Part shown: positions 29,787-38,316 of the stretch, piece after piece
Layout of the letters: every line of letters starts with the position of its first letter
How positions within the stretch are numbered: position 1 is the first letter of the stretch
Source: Pseudomonas mucidolens
GTDB taxonomy: Bacteria; Pseudomonadota; Gammaproteobacteria; Pseudomonadales; Pseudomonadaceae
Assembly (NCBI RefSeq): GCF_900106045.1
Contig: NZ_LT629802.1
Span: 5,208,001 to 5,272,000, forward strand
Reading direction: 5' to 3'
Length of the DNA stretch: 64,000 nucleotides
Position numbers and translations under genes: made by a program
Notes under the pieces: generated by a model
Database searches by the model: none
The model's input: the letters and a program-made list of their open reading frames with translations, nothing else
Told to the model about the DNA's origin: nothing

Positions 29787-30104
29787 TCAGCCCTTGGGTG
29801 GTTCTTGATCGTTGGAAAGCGCCAGATCCACGCGTTCCAACAGGTCCCGTACCTGCTCACGCGTCGAGCCGCTGGCCTGTACGTCAGGGCGTTCCTGCTT
29901 GTGCAGCAAGTCGTGGGTAATATTCAGCGCTGCCATGACCGCAATGCGGTCGGCACCGATGACTTTGCCGCTGCTGCGGATTTCGCGCATCTTGCCGTCC
30001 AGGTAGCGGGCGGCGCTCACCAGGTTGCTGTGTTCTTCCTGGGGGCAGATGATTGAGTACTCTTTGTCGAGAATCTGCACGGTGACGCTATTGCTTGAAC
30101 TCAT
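29787..30104 (-). CDS. zapA: cell division protein ZapA
   Basis: A 105-residue cytosolic protein that crosslinks FtsZ filaments at the division ring. The start MSSSNSVTVQILDKEYSIIC and the central AARYLDGKMREIR and RIAVMAALNITHDLL are the ZapA signature, with a coiled-coil C-terminus. Its ATG overlaps the TGA of the gene before it, so both are translated from one message. Confidence 0.93.
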   Translation of the reverse strand: MSSSNSVTVQILDKEYSIICPQEEHSNLVSAARYLDGKMREIRSSGKVIGADRIAVMAALNITHDLLHKQERPDVQASGSTREQVRDLLERVDLALSNDQEPPKG

Positions 30105-30310
30105 GAGTCTTGCTCCAGGGCCTTCAGGCGCGAAATCATCGATTCGACCTTACGCCGGGCGATTTCGTTTTTTTCAATGAGGTGAGCGCGTTCCTCGCGC
30201 CAGGTCTTTTCCTGAGCTAATAGGAGTCCGTTTTGACTCTTTAGTTGCTCGACCCGGTTAATTAGCAATTCGAGTCTGGCCATCAGCGCTTGCAAGTCGG
30301 TGTCTTCCAT
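30101..30310 (-). CDS. TIGR02449 family protein (ZapB-like coiled coil)
   Basis: A 69-residue protein, nearly all coiled coil: MEDTDLQALMARLELLINRV through SMISRLKALEQDS. It overlaps zapA by four bases and is conserved in this position in pseudomonads. The size, helix and neighbour suggest a ZapB-type partner of ZapA. That role is inference. The start at 30310 removes 11 unsupported residues of the longer frame. Confidence 0.85.
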   Translation of the reverse strand: MEDTDLQALMARLELLINRVEQLKSQNGLLLAQEKTWREERAHLIEKNEIARRKVESMISRLKALEQDS

Positions 30311-30447
30311 TGGGTTCCACTGGATTTGTCTGATGAATGGCAACTGCAGGATAAACGATCTGACGCCCTCGATAGTCTGGTGCGTCTGCCGGTGCTAGGA
30401 TACATCGCTTCATTCTAGTCATTGCGCTGCCTGGCGCCTAGCTCACC

Positions 30448-31005
30448 ATGCCTATTCAGAATTCCCCGTACGACGCTTTTTCCAAACTGCTGAGCACCAG
30501 CGGTCATCCTTGCTCGCCCGCCGAGCTGCACGGCGTGCTGCTCGGCCGCAGTTGCACCGGTGTCGGCTTTGACGCCGACAACTGGCTCGCTGACGTCGCC
30601 GAGTTGCTGGAAACCGAGCCGCAAGAGAACGTGCGCAACGCCTTGATCGGTCTGCAAGAGATGGTCAAGGGCGAGTTGACCGGTGACGACGTCACCGTCG
30701 TTCTGCTGCTCCCCAACGAGGACGCCCCGCTGCCAGAGCGTGCCGCCGCGCTTGGCCAATGGTGCCAGGGCTTCCTGCATGGTTTTGGGGTAAACGCCGG
30801 TGGCTTGGACCTGAGCACGGATGCCCAGGAAGTGTTGCAAGACCTTGCCGCGATCTCCCAGGTACAAGATGCTCTGGAAGAGTCCGAAGACGGCGAAAGA
30901 GACTATATGGAAGTCATGGAATACCTGCGCGTCGCACCATTGCTGCTGTTCACCGAGACTAAAAAGCCTGCGGAACCCGCTGCACCCAAGCCGTCGCTGC
31001 ACTAA
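30448..31005 (+). CDS. UPF0149 (YgfB/YecA) family protein
   Basis: A 185-residue soluble helical protein with the family start [20 protein letters not shown] and the acidic [12 protein letters not shown] and [11 protein letters not shown] segments. The E. coli relative YgfB is encoded upstream of pepP-ubiH-visC, the same order as here. In P. aeruginosa YgfB has been linked to control of beta-lactamase expression. It lacks the C-terminal SEC-C zinc motif of longer YecA proteins. Confidence 0.88.
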   Translation: MPIQNSPYDAFSKLLSTSGHPCSPAELHGVLLGRSCTGVGFDADNWLADVAELLETEPQENVRNALIGLQEMVKGELTGDDVTVVLLLPNEDAPLPERAAALGQWCQGFLHGFGVNAGGLDLSTDAQEVLQDLAAISQVQDALEESEDGERDYMEVMEYLRVAPLLLFTETKKPAEPAAPKPSLH

Positions 31006-31025
31006 GAGAGGAAGCCCATCTGCCC

Positions 31026-32348
31026 ATGGTTCATATCCCCAAGGCGGAATACACCCGCCGCCGCAAGGCGCTCATGGCGCAGATGGAACCCAACAGCATC
31101 GCGATCCTGCCCGCCGCCGCCGTGGCGATCCGTAACCGCGACGTCGAACACGTGTATCGCCAGGACAGTGATTTCCAGTACCTGAGCGGCTTTCCCGAGC
31201 CCGAAGCGGTGATTGTGCTGATGCCCGGCCGTGGCCACGGCGAATACGTGCTGTTCTGCCGCGAGCGCAATGTCGAGCGTGAACTGTGGGACGGTCTGCG
31301 CGCCGGTACCGAAGGCGCGATTCGTGAATATGGCGCTGACGATGCATTTCCCATCACCGATATCGACGACATCCTCCCCGGCCTGATCGAAGGCCGCGAC
31401 CGGGTGTATTCGGCCATGGGCAGCAATGCCGAGTTCGACCGGCATCTGATGGAGTGGATCAACGTCATCCGCTCCAAGGCGCACCTCGGCGCCCAGCCGC
31501 CGAACGAATTTGTTGCCCTGGATCATCTGCTGCATGACATGCGCCTGTATAAATCCACCGCGGAAGTGAAGGTAATGCGCGAGGCCGCGCGGATTTCCTG
31601 TGCGGCTCATGTGCGGGCGATGCGGGCCAGCCGAGCCGGGTTGCATGAGTTCAGCCTGGAAGCCGAACTGGATTACGAGTTCCGCAGAAGCGGGGCGAAG
31701 ATGCCGGCGTACGGCTCCATCGTTGCCTCGGGACGTAACGCATGCATCCTGCATTACCAGCAGAATGATGCGTTGCTCAAGGACGGTGACCTGGTGTTGA
31801 TCGACGCCGGATGCGAAATCGATTGTTACGCCAGCGACATCACCCGCACCTGGCCGGTCAACGGCAGGTTTTCGCCGGAACAGAAAGCGATCTACGAAGT
31901 AGTACTGGCGTCTCAGGAAGCCGCTTTTGCCGAAATCGCGCCGAACAAACACTGGAACCAGGCCCATGAAGCCACGGTGCGGGTAATCACGGCAGGGTTG
32001 GTGAAACTGGGATTGTTGCAGGGCGATGTCGAGGCGTTGATCGCCGACGAAGCCTACAAGGCTTTTTACATGCACCGTGCGGGTCATTGGCTTGGCATGG
32101 ATGTGCATGATGTCGGTGAATACCGGGTCGGCGGTGAATGGCGGGTACTGGAAGTCGGTATGGCCCTGACCGTGGAACCGGGAATTTACATTGCCCCGGA
32201 CAACCGGACCGTGGCAAAAAAATGGCGTGGCATAGGTGTGCGCATCGAGGATGACGTGGTGGTGACCAAGCAAGGCTGTGAAATTTTGACCGGCGGCGTA
32301 CCGAAGACGGTGGCCGAGATTGAAGCGTTGATGGCGGGCGCCCGATGA
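31026..32348 (+). CDS. pepP: Xaa-Pro aminopeptidase
   Basis: A 440-residue metalloprotease that releases N-terminal residues preceding proline. The creatinase/pita-bread fold metal ligands are visible: DAGCEIDCYASDITRTWP (two Asp), HRAGHWLGMDVHD (His), EPGIY (Glu) and IRIEDD-type GVRIEDDVVVT (Glu). Its ATG lies 20 bases after the UPF0149 stop, and its end overlaps ubiH by four bases. Confidence 0.95.
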   Translation: MVHIPKAEYTRRRKALMAQMEPNSIAILPAAAVAIRNRDVEHVYRQDSDFQYLSGFPEPEAVIVLMPGRGHGEYVLFCRERNVERELWDGLRAGTEGAIREYGADDAFPITDIDDILPGLIEGRDRVYSAMGSNAEFDRHLMEWINVIRSKAHLGAQPPNEFVALDHLLHDMRLYKSTAEVKVMREAARISCAAHVRAMRASRAGLHEFSLEAELDYEFRRSGAKMPAYGSIVASGRNACILHYQQNDALLKDGDLVLIDAGCEIDCYASDITRTWPVNGRFSPEQKAIYEVVLASQEAAFAEIAPNKHWNQAHEATVRVITAGLVKLGLLQGDVEALIADEAYKAFYMHRAGHWLGMDVHDVGEYRVGGEWRVLEVGMALTVEPGIYIAPDNRTVAKKWRGIGVRIEDDVVVTKQGCEILTGGVPKTVAEIEALMAGAR

Positions 32349-33532
32349 GCCGGGTCAATCTTGCCATTATCGGCGGCGGCCTGGTGGGCGCCAGCCTGGC
32401 CCTGGCGCTGCAGGCCGGGGCCAAGGCGTTGGGGTGGAAGATCGTGCTGATTGAGCCCTTCGCCCCCGGCGAAAGCTACCAGCCGAGCTACGACGCACGT
32501 TCCTCGGCCTTGTCGTTTGGGGCGCGGCAGATTTATCAGCGCCTGGGCGTGTGGCAGAACATTTCCCGGCGAGCCGAGCCGATCAAGCAAATCCATGTCT
32601 CGGACCGTGGACGTTTCTCCACCGCCCGGTTATCGGCCATGGAAGAAGGCGTTCCCGCCTTGGGATATGTGGTGGAAAACGCCTGGCTCGGGCAATGCCT
32701 GTGGCAAGGACTGGACAAGGACGTGATCAGTTGGCGCTGCCCGGCCGAAGTCACTGGCATGGAGCCCTTGGCTGACGGCTATCGCCTGACGCTCAACGAT
32801 GAAACGGTGCTGGAGTGTGACCTTGCGGTGCTGGCCGACGGCGGACGCTCCGGGCTGCGTGAGCAGTTGGGGATCGGTGTCAGGCAACGCCCTTACAACC
32901 AGAGCGCCTTGATCGCCAACATCACCCCGAGCGAAGCGCATAACGGCGAGGCGTTCGAACGCTTTACCGATGATGGCCCGATGGCTTTGTTGCCGTTGCC
33001 GGACAACCGTTGCGCGCTGGTCTGGACCCGCGTCGGTATGGATGCGCAACGCTTGGCGGCACTCGACGAGCGCAGTTTTCTCAGCGAATTGCAGGGTGTA
33101 TTCGGCTACCGTCTCGGCGCCCTGAAACAGGTGGGCGCCCGCCACTTGTACCCGTTGACGCTGGTGGAGGCCGAAGAGCAAGTGCGCGCTCATCTGGTGA
33201 TCCTGGGCAACGCGGCTCACAGCCTGCATCCGATTGCCGGGCAGGGTTTCAACCTGTCCCTGCGCGACGCCTATGCCTTGGCCGAGGCCTTGCTGGCCGG
33301 GCCACGGGTACCCGGCGACCTGGCGACGTTGCAGGCGTATCGCGAGCGCCAGCGCCTGGATCAAAAGCTGACCGTGGGCTTCTCCGACCAGGTCACGCGA
33401 CTGTTTGGCAGTGGCCAGCCGCTGGTCGCGATGGGCCGTAACCTGGGCTTGCTGGGCCTGGACCTGCTACCACCGGCCAAGCGCTGGTTCGCCCGTCAGG
33501 CCATGGGCCTGGGTACGCGTCCTGATGTGTAA
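32345..33532 (+). CDS. ubiH: 2-octaprenyl-6-methoxyphenol hydroxylase
   Basis: A 395-residue FAD monooxygenase of ubiquinone synthesis. The dinucleotide motif IIGGGLVGASLALAL is at the N-terminus, DARSSALSFGARQIY follows, and GNAAHSLHPIAGQGFNLSLRD is the second FAD motif. It hydroxylates the ring in the aerobic pathway. It overlaps pepP by four bases and the next gene by eight. A second flavin hydroxylase follows two genes later. Confidence 0.93.
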   Translation: MSRVNLAIIGGGLVGASLALALQAGAKALGWKIVLIEPFAPGESYQPSYDARSSALSFGARQIYQRLGVWQNISRRAEPIKQIHVSDRGRFSTARLSAMEEGVPALGYVVENAWLGQCLWQGLDKDVISWRCPAEVTGMEPLADGYRLTLNDETVLECDLAVLADGGRSGLREQLGIGVRQRPYNQSALIANITPSEAHNGEAFERFTDDGPMALLPLPDNRCALVWTRVGMDAQRLAALDERSFLSELQGVFGYRLGALKQVGARHLYPLTLVEAEEQVRAHLVILGNAAHSLHPIAGQGFNLSLRDAYALAEALLAGPRVPGDLATLQAYRERQRLDQKLTVGFSDQVTRLFGSGQPLVAMGRNLGLLGLDLLPPAKRWFARQAMGLGTRPDV

Positions 33533-34010
33533 GTGGCTGATTGATCGCTTGGGCAAGGCGCGTTTGTTGCGTTGGCTGATGACCCTTTATCCGCCTTATC
33601 TGGGGGCGGGTATCCGGGTGCGGCACATCAGCAAGGATTTTCGACAGATCAAGGTGCGCATGGGCCTTGGCTGGTACAACCGCAACTATGTCGGCACGCA
33701 GTTTGGCGGCAGCCTGTATTCGATGGTCGACCCGTTCTTCATGTTGATGCTGATGGAAAACCTGGGGCGTGGCTACATCGTCTGGGACAAGGCCGCGACC
33801 ATCGATTTCATCTCGCCGGGCAAAGGTCCGGTGTTTGCCGAATTCTCCATCGATGAGACCTTGCTTGATGAGGTGCGTCGGCAGACCGACGGCGGCGCGA
33901 AATATTTGCCACGGCTCAAGGTCGAGATTCATGACGGCTTCGGCACGTTGGTGGCGCGAGTCGACAAAACCCTTTACGTGCGGCGCAAGCCGCCAGCGAA
34001 ACAGGCTTAA
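33525..34010 (+). CDS. DUF4442 hotdog-fold protein
   Basis: A 161-residue protein starting MCKWLIDRLGKARLLRWLMT. The central GTQFGGSLYSMVDPFFMLML and AATIDFISPGKG match DUF4442, a group of thioesterase-like hotdog proteins. The ATG is inside the last codons of ubiH (8-base overlap), and the next hydroxylase starts three bases after its stop. It sits between two ubiquinone hydroxylase genes and may act on an acyl or isoprenoid intermediate, but no activity is known to me. Confidence 0.85.
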   Translation: MCKWLIDRLGKARLLRWLMTLYPPYLGAGIRVRHISKDFRQIKVRMGLGWYNRNYVGTQFGGSLYSMVDPFFMLMLMENLGRGYIVWDKAATIDFISPGKGPVFAEFSIDETLLDEVRRQTDGGAKYLPRLKVEIHDGFGTLVARVDKTLYVRRKPPAKQA

Positions 34011-34013
34011 ACC

Positions 34014-35237
34014 ATGGATATGCGTGCAGATGTGCTGATTGTCGGGGCCGGAATGGTCGGAAGTGCACTGGCGCTGGCGTTGCAAGGCAGCGGCCTGCAA
34101 GTGCTGCTGCTCGACGGCGGTCCACTGAGCGTCAAACCGTTCGACGCCGCCGCCCCCTTCGAACCGCGGGTCAGTGCCCTGTCAGCCGCCAGCCAGCGCA
34201 TTCTCGAGCGTCTGGGTGTCTGGGAGGGTATCGCCAGCCGCCGCGCCAGCCCTTACGGCGAGATGCAGGTATGGGATGGCAGCGGTACCGGGCAGATCCA
34301 TTTTTCAGCCGCCAGCGTGCATGCCGATGTGCTTGGACATATCGTCGAAAACCGCGTGGTCCAGGACGCGCTTCTCGAGCGTTTGCATGATTGCGACCTG
34401 GGCCTGCTGGCCTCTGCGCGCCTGGAACAGATGCGTCGTTCCGGCGATGAATGGCTGCTGACCCTGGCCGATGGCCGTACCTTGCGCGCGCCGCTGGTGA
34501 TTGCGGCCGATGGCGCCAACTCGGCGGTGCGGCGACTGACCGGTACCGCCACGCGCGAGTGGGATTATCTGCACCATGCCATCGTCACCAGCGTGCGCAG
34601 CAGCCAACCGCACCAACGTACGGCCTGGCAGCGCTTCACCGATCAGGGACCGCTGGCGTTCTTGCCGCTTTCGCGAGACGGCCAGGACGACTGGTGTTCC
34701 ATCGTCTGGTCAACCACGCCGAGCGAATCCGAGCGCCTGATGGCGCTGGACGACGAAAGCTTTTGCCGTGAGCTGGAACGTGCCTTTGAAGGACGCCTGG
34801 GCAGGGTACTCAGCGCCGATCCACGGTTGTGTGTGCCGTTGCGCCAGCGTCACGCCAAACGCTATGTGGCCGAAGGTCTGGCGTTGATTGGCGATGCCGC
34901 GCATGTCATCCATCCCTTGGCGGGGCAGGGCGTCAACCTCGGCTTCCTGGATGCGGCGGTACTGGCCGAGGTGCTGTTGCAAGCGCTGGAGCGCGGCGAG
35001 CGGCTGGCGGATGTGAAGGTGCTCAGCCGCTACGAGCGACGACGCATGCCGCATAACCTGGCGCTGATGGCGGCGATGGAGGGCTTTGAACGATTGTTCC
35101 AGGCTGATCAGTTGCCGTTGCGCTGGCTACGTAATGCGGGGCTGAAGATGGTCGACCAGATGCCCGAAGCCAAGGCGCTGTTTGTGCGTCAGGCGCTGGG
35201 ACTGACCGGGGATTTGCCGGAATTGGCCAAGGCCTGA
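34014..35237 (+). CDS. UbiI/VisC-type ubiquinone hydroxylase
   Basis: A 407-residue FAD monooxygenase paralogous to ubiH. It has VLIVGAGMVGSALALALQGS at the N-terminus, ALSAASQRILERLGVWEGI, and GDAAHVIHPLAGQGVNLGFLD. E. coli places visC (ubiI) next to ubiH in the same way, which supports a C5 hydroxylase role. UbiF-type activity cannot be excluded from sequence alone. It is the last gene of the UPF0149-pepP-ubiH operon. Confidence 0.9.
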   Translation: MDMRADVLIVGAGMVGSALALALQGSGLQVLLLDGGPLSVKPFDAAAPFEPRVSALSAASQRILERLGVWEGIASRRASPYGEMQVWDGSGTGQIHFSAASVHADVLGHIVENRVVQDALLERLHDCDLGLLASARLEQMRRSGDEWLLTLADGRTLRAPLVIAADGANSAVRRLTGTATREWDYLHHAIVTSVRSSQPHQRTAWQRFTDQGPLAFLPLSRDGQDDWCSIVWSTTPSESERLMALDDESFCRELERAFEGRLGRVLSADPRLCVPLRQRHAKRYVAEGLALIGDAAHVIHPLAGQGVNLGFLDAAVLAEVLLQALERGERLADVKVLSRYERRRMPHNLALMAAMEGFERLFQADQLPLRWLRNAGLKMVDQMPEAKALFVRQALGLTGDLPELAKA

Positions 35238-35321
35238 GCTCGCCGGGGTCATTTGCCGCAGGGTAAACCTTAATTGTGCAACATTTCGTAACGCCTCTAC
35301 CGAGTGTTCGGTTGAGATGCT

Positions 35322-35345
35322 AAATGTGAGTCCTTATCATTTGCA
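35322..35345 (+). promoter_or_regulatory. candidate Fur box upstream of the iron transporter
   Basis: AAATG at 35322 and TTATCATTTGCA at 35334 form an imperfect palindrome. The 3' half matches the Fur half-site ATCATT well; the 5' half is degenerate. It lies 28 bases before the start of the iron-binding protein gene. Confidence 0.45.
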
Positions 35346-35372
35346 CTCCTTCGATTACGAGAGACCGCACCC

Positions 35373-36377
35373 ATGTTGGCACCCAAGCGCCTCCTGACTG
35401 CCCTGGCACTCACCCTTATCGGCAGCACCACCGTCCAGGCGGCTGACGAAGTCGTGGTCTATTCCTCTCGTATCGACGAGCTGATCAAGCCAGTGTTCGA
35501 TGCCTACACCAAGAAAACCGGTGTGCAGGTGAAGTTCATCACCGACAAGGAAGCACCACTGATGCAGCGCATCAAGGCTGAAGGCGAGAACGCCACTGCC
35601 GACCTGCTGCTCACCGTCGATGCCGGCAACCTCTGGCAAGCCGAGCAGATGGGTATCCTGCAACCGTTCACCTCCAAAGTGATCCACGACAACATCCCTA
35701 TGCAATATCGCGCCTCCAGCCATGCGTGGACCGGTTTGAGCCTGCGCGCGCGGACCATTGCCTACTCCACCAAACGCGTGAAGCCGGGTGAACTCACTAC
35801 CTACGAAGCCCTGGCCGACAAGCAATGGGAAGGCCGCCTATGCCTGCGTACCTCGAAAAAGGTCTATAACCAGTCGTTGACCGCGACCCTGATCGAAACC
35901 CATGGCGCGACCAAGACCGAAAAAATCATCAAGGGTTGGGTCAATAACCTGTCCACCGATGTGTTCTCCGATGATACCGCCTTGCTGGAAGCGATTGACG
36001 CCGGCCAGTGTGACGTCGGCATCGTGAACACTTACTACTATGGCCGCCTGCACAAGCAGAAGCCGGACCTGGGCGTAAAACTGTTCTGGCCGAACCAGGG
36101 CGACCGTGGCGTACACATCAACCTGTCGGGCATTGGCCTGACCAAGTACGCGCCGCATCCGGAAGCCGCCAAGGCCATGGTGGAGTGGATGACCACGCCT
36201 GAAGCGCAGAAAATCTTTGCCGATGTGAACCAGGAGTTTCCGGCTAACCCGGCGGTACAGCCGTCGGCCGAAGTGGCTGCCTGGGGCAAGTTCATTGCAG
36301 ACACCTTGCCGGTGGAAGTCGCGGGCAAGCGCCAGGCCGAAGCGATTCGCCTGATGGATCGCGCTGGCTGGAACTGA
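35373..36377 (+). CDS. iron(III) ABC transporter periplasmic binding protein
   Basis: A 334-residue secreted protein with signal peptide [23 protein letters not shown]. The mature protein starts [21 protein letters not shown], typical of FbpA/HitA ferric-binding proteins. The conserved pair of tyrosines ([10 protein letters not shown]) that ligate ferric iron is present near residue 220. It delivers iron to the permease encoded next. A REPIN separates the two genes. The cognate ATPase gene is not in the window. Confidence 0.9.
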   Translation: MLAPKRLLTALALTLIGSTTVQAADEVVVYSSRIDELIKPVFDAYTKKTGVQVKFITDKEAPLMQRIKAEGENATADLLLTVDAGNLWQAEQMGILQPFTSKVIHDNIPMQYRASSHAWTGLSLRARTIAYSTKRVKPGELTTYEALADKQWEGRLCLRTSKKVYNQSLTATLIETHGATKTEKIIKGWVNNLSTDVFSDDTALLEAIDAGQCDVGIVNTYYYGRLHKQKPDLGVKLFWPNQGDRGVHINLSGIGLTKYAPHPEAAKAMVEWMTTPEAQKIFADVNQEFPANPAVQPSAEVAAWGKFIADTLPVEVAGKRQAEAIRLMDRAGWN

Positions 36378-36404
36378 GTACACTTTACAAGACGCCGCAA
36401 AGCC

Positions 36405-36496
36405 AATGTGGGAGCGGGCTTGCTCGCGATAGCGGAGTGTCAGTCGATGTATCTTTGACTGATGCAGCGCTATCGCGAGCAAGCCCGCTCCCGCAC
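36405..36496. repeat. REPIN, GAGCGGG family, between binding protein and permease
   Basis: The left arm GGGAGCGGGCTTGCTCGCGA and right arm TCGCGAGCAAGCCCGCTCCC are near-perfect inverted copies. The spacer begins GCGGAGTGTCAGTC, the same as in the element at 39848-39937. It lies within the iron transporter operon and the arms can form a hairpin in the mRNA. Confidence 0.92.
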
Positions 36497-36542
36497 TGTT
36501 TTGTGTTCGTCTCCAACTAATCCATTTCCTGAGAATCTGCTC

Positions 36543-38159
36543 TTGGCCCATCCCGCCCAACGCCGCTGGTACCTGCCGGTCTTCACCGTCGCCGCCCTGG
36601 TACTGCTGCCGCTGAGCGTCCTGCTGTTGTCCTGGCAAAGCATCGACGTGCAAATCTGGACCCACCTGTGGGAAACCCAGATGCCGCGTTTGCTGGGTAA
36701 TACCCTGACCCTGGTGCTGGGCGTCGGTGTCGGCGTGACGGTCCTGGGCGTCAGCCTGGCCTGGCTGACCAGCCTCTGCGAATTCCCCGGCCGGCGTTGG
36801 CTGGATTGGGCGCTGATGTTGCCGTTCGCCATTCCTGCGTATGTGCTGGCGTTCGTCTTTGTCGGTCTGCTGGACTTCGCAGGACCGGTGCAGACGCTGC
36901 TGCGCGAATGGTTCGGCAGCGGCCTGCGCCTACCGCGTGTGCGGTCCACCAGCGGCGTGATCATCGTCCTGGTGCTGGTGTTCTATCCCTACGTCTACCT
37001 GCTGGCACGCACCGCGTTCCTTGCCCAGGGCAAAGGATTGATGGAAGCGGCGCGAGTGCTGGGCCAGTCGCCATGGCAGGCCTTCTGGCGGGTTGCCTTA
37101 CCCATGGCGCGACCGGCCATCGGTGCTGGCATAGCCCTGGCATTGATGGAAACGCTGGCGGACTTCGGGGCGGTATCGGTGTTCAACTTCGATACGTTTA
37201 CCACCGCCATCTACAAGACCTGGTACGGCTTTTTCAGCCTTTCCAGCGCCACGCAACTGGCGAGTTTGTTGCTGCTGGTGGTGATGCTGGTGCTGTACGG
37301 TGAGCGCCGCGCCAGAGGCGCCAGTCGACCGAGTAATGAGCGACCGCGTGGCAAGGCGCTCTATCATCTGCGCGGGCTCAAGGCGGCTGCGGCGAGTGGC
37401 TGGTGCGGATTGGTGTTTGCCTGCGCCTTTGTCATCCCGATGCTGCAGTTGATGGTCTGGTTCTGGCAGCGCGGCCGGTTCGACCTCGACGAACGATATG
37501 CCGGGCTGATCGTCCACACCCTGTATCTGGGCGGTATGGCAGCGCTGATTACGGTCAGTGTCGCCTTGGTTCTGGCGTTCGCCAATCGCCTGGCCCCGAC
37601 CCGCGCCATACGATCCGGGATCAGCCTGGCCAACCTGGGTTACGCATTGCCGGGCTCAGTGCTGGCGGTGTCGATCATGTTGGCGTTCAGCTATCTGGAC
37701 CGCGAACTGGTGATTCCGCTTTCCGGCTGGTTGGGCGGTGCCGGCAAGCCCTTGCTGCTGGGCAGCCTGTCGGCGTTGTTGCTCGCCTATCTGGTGCGAT
37801 TCATGGCGGTGGCCTATGGCCCGCTGGAGAACAGCCTGGCGCGAATCCGGCCGTCCTTGCCGGAAGCCGCCCGCAGTCTGGGAGTGGGCGGACCACGACT
37901 GTTTTGCAAGGTGTATCTGCCGCTGTTGCTGCCAGGCACCTTGAGTGCCGCGTTGTTGGTGTTCGTCGACGTGCTCAAGGAAATGCCGGCTACCCTGCTG
38001 ATGCGGCCGTTCGGCTGGGACACACTGGCGGTGCGCATCTTTGAAATGACCAGCGAAGGGGAGTGGGCGAGGGCTTCGTTACCGGCGCTGACGCTGGTGT
38101 TGGTGGGGCTCTTGCCGGTCATCGGGCTGATTCGACGTTCAGCGCGACGAATCGGTTAG
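36543..38159 (+). CDS. iron(III) ABC transporter permease
   Basis: A 538-residue inner-membrane protein with two fused permease modules (FbpB/HitB type), each carrying an EAA loop: MEAARVLGQSPWQAFWRVALP near residue 170 and EAARSLGVGGPRLFCKVYLP near 450. The start is a TTG at 36543 (LAHPAQRRWYLPVF). The open frame extends upstream to an ATG at 36462, but that codon is within the REPIN and would add unrelated residues. The gene is separated from the binding-protein gene by 165 bases. Confidence 0.88.
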   Translation: MAHPAQRRWYLPVFTVAALVLLPLSVLLLSWQSIDVQIWTHLWETQMPRLLGNTLTLVLGVGVGVTVLGVSLAWLTSLCEFPGRRWLDWALMLPFAIPAYVLAFVFVGLLDFAGPVQTLLREWFGSGLRLPRVRSTSGVIIVLVLVFYPYVYLLARTAFLAQGKGLMEAARVLGQSPWQAFWRVALPMARPAIGAGIALALMETLADFGAVSVFNFDTFTTAIYKTWYGFFSLSSATQLASLLLLVVMLVLYGERRARGASRPSNERPRGKALYHLRGLKAAAASGWCGLVFACAFVIPMLQLMVWFWQRGRFDLDERYAGLIVHTLYLGGMAALITVSVALVLAFANRLAPTRAIRSGISLANLGYALPGSVLAVSIMLAFSYLDRELVIPLSGWLGGAGKPLLLGSLSALLLAYLVRFMAVAYGPLENSLARIRPSLPEAARSLGVGGPRLFCKVYLPLLLPGTLSAALLVFVDVLKEMPATLLMRPFGWDTLAVRIFEMTSEGEWARASLPALTLVLVGLLPVIGLIRRSARRIG

Positions 38160-38182
38160 GTGCCAGTCATACGGCTTGAGGC

Positions 38183-38188
38183 TACAAT
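38183..38188 (+). promoter_or_regulatory. -10 box upstream of the gcvT leader
   Basis: TACAAT in the context GCTACAATGCGCGGC, a common -10 in Pseudomonas. The -35 is weak. Transcription would start near 38195 and give a leader of about 120 bases. Confidence 0.5.
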
Positions 38189-38194
38189 GCGCGG

Positions 38195-38316
38195 CATTCG
38201 GTGCGGTCCATCTTTCAGATCGGATAGCTGAGCGTGGTTCCAGGCCTTGTATTTCAAGGCGTGTGGCTATAAACGGCAACCGTCCGCACCTTCGCCAAGC
38301 CCGGAAGGAGAAACCC
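38195..38316 (+). promoter_or_regulatory. structured riboswitch-like leader of gcvT
   Basis: GGTGCGG (38200-38206) pairs with CCGCACC (38284-38290), closing a multi-branch domain. Inside it are GCCTTG with CAAGGC (38244-38260), ACGG-CAA-CCGT (38273-38283), and a CAG/CTG arm near 38216-38232. Just after it CCTTC (38289-38293) can pair with GAAGG (38304-38308), hiding the ribosome site AAGGAG of gcvT. The two pairings share bases 38289-38290, so they compete. The glycine riboswitch consensus was not seen. Confidence 0.5.

Noticed and set aside
36462..36542. An ATG at 36462 as start of the iron permease
   Set aside because: The codon and the following residues are encoded by the REPIN. The conserved sequence begins at the TTG at 36543.
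38200..38290. A tRNA-like cloverleaf (7-base closing stem, three arms) upstream of gcvT
   Set aside because: The T-arm loop lacks the TTC consensus and no anticodon arm of 5 bp with a 7-base loop fits. Treated as a structured leader instead.
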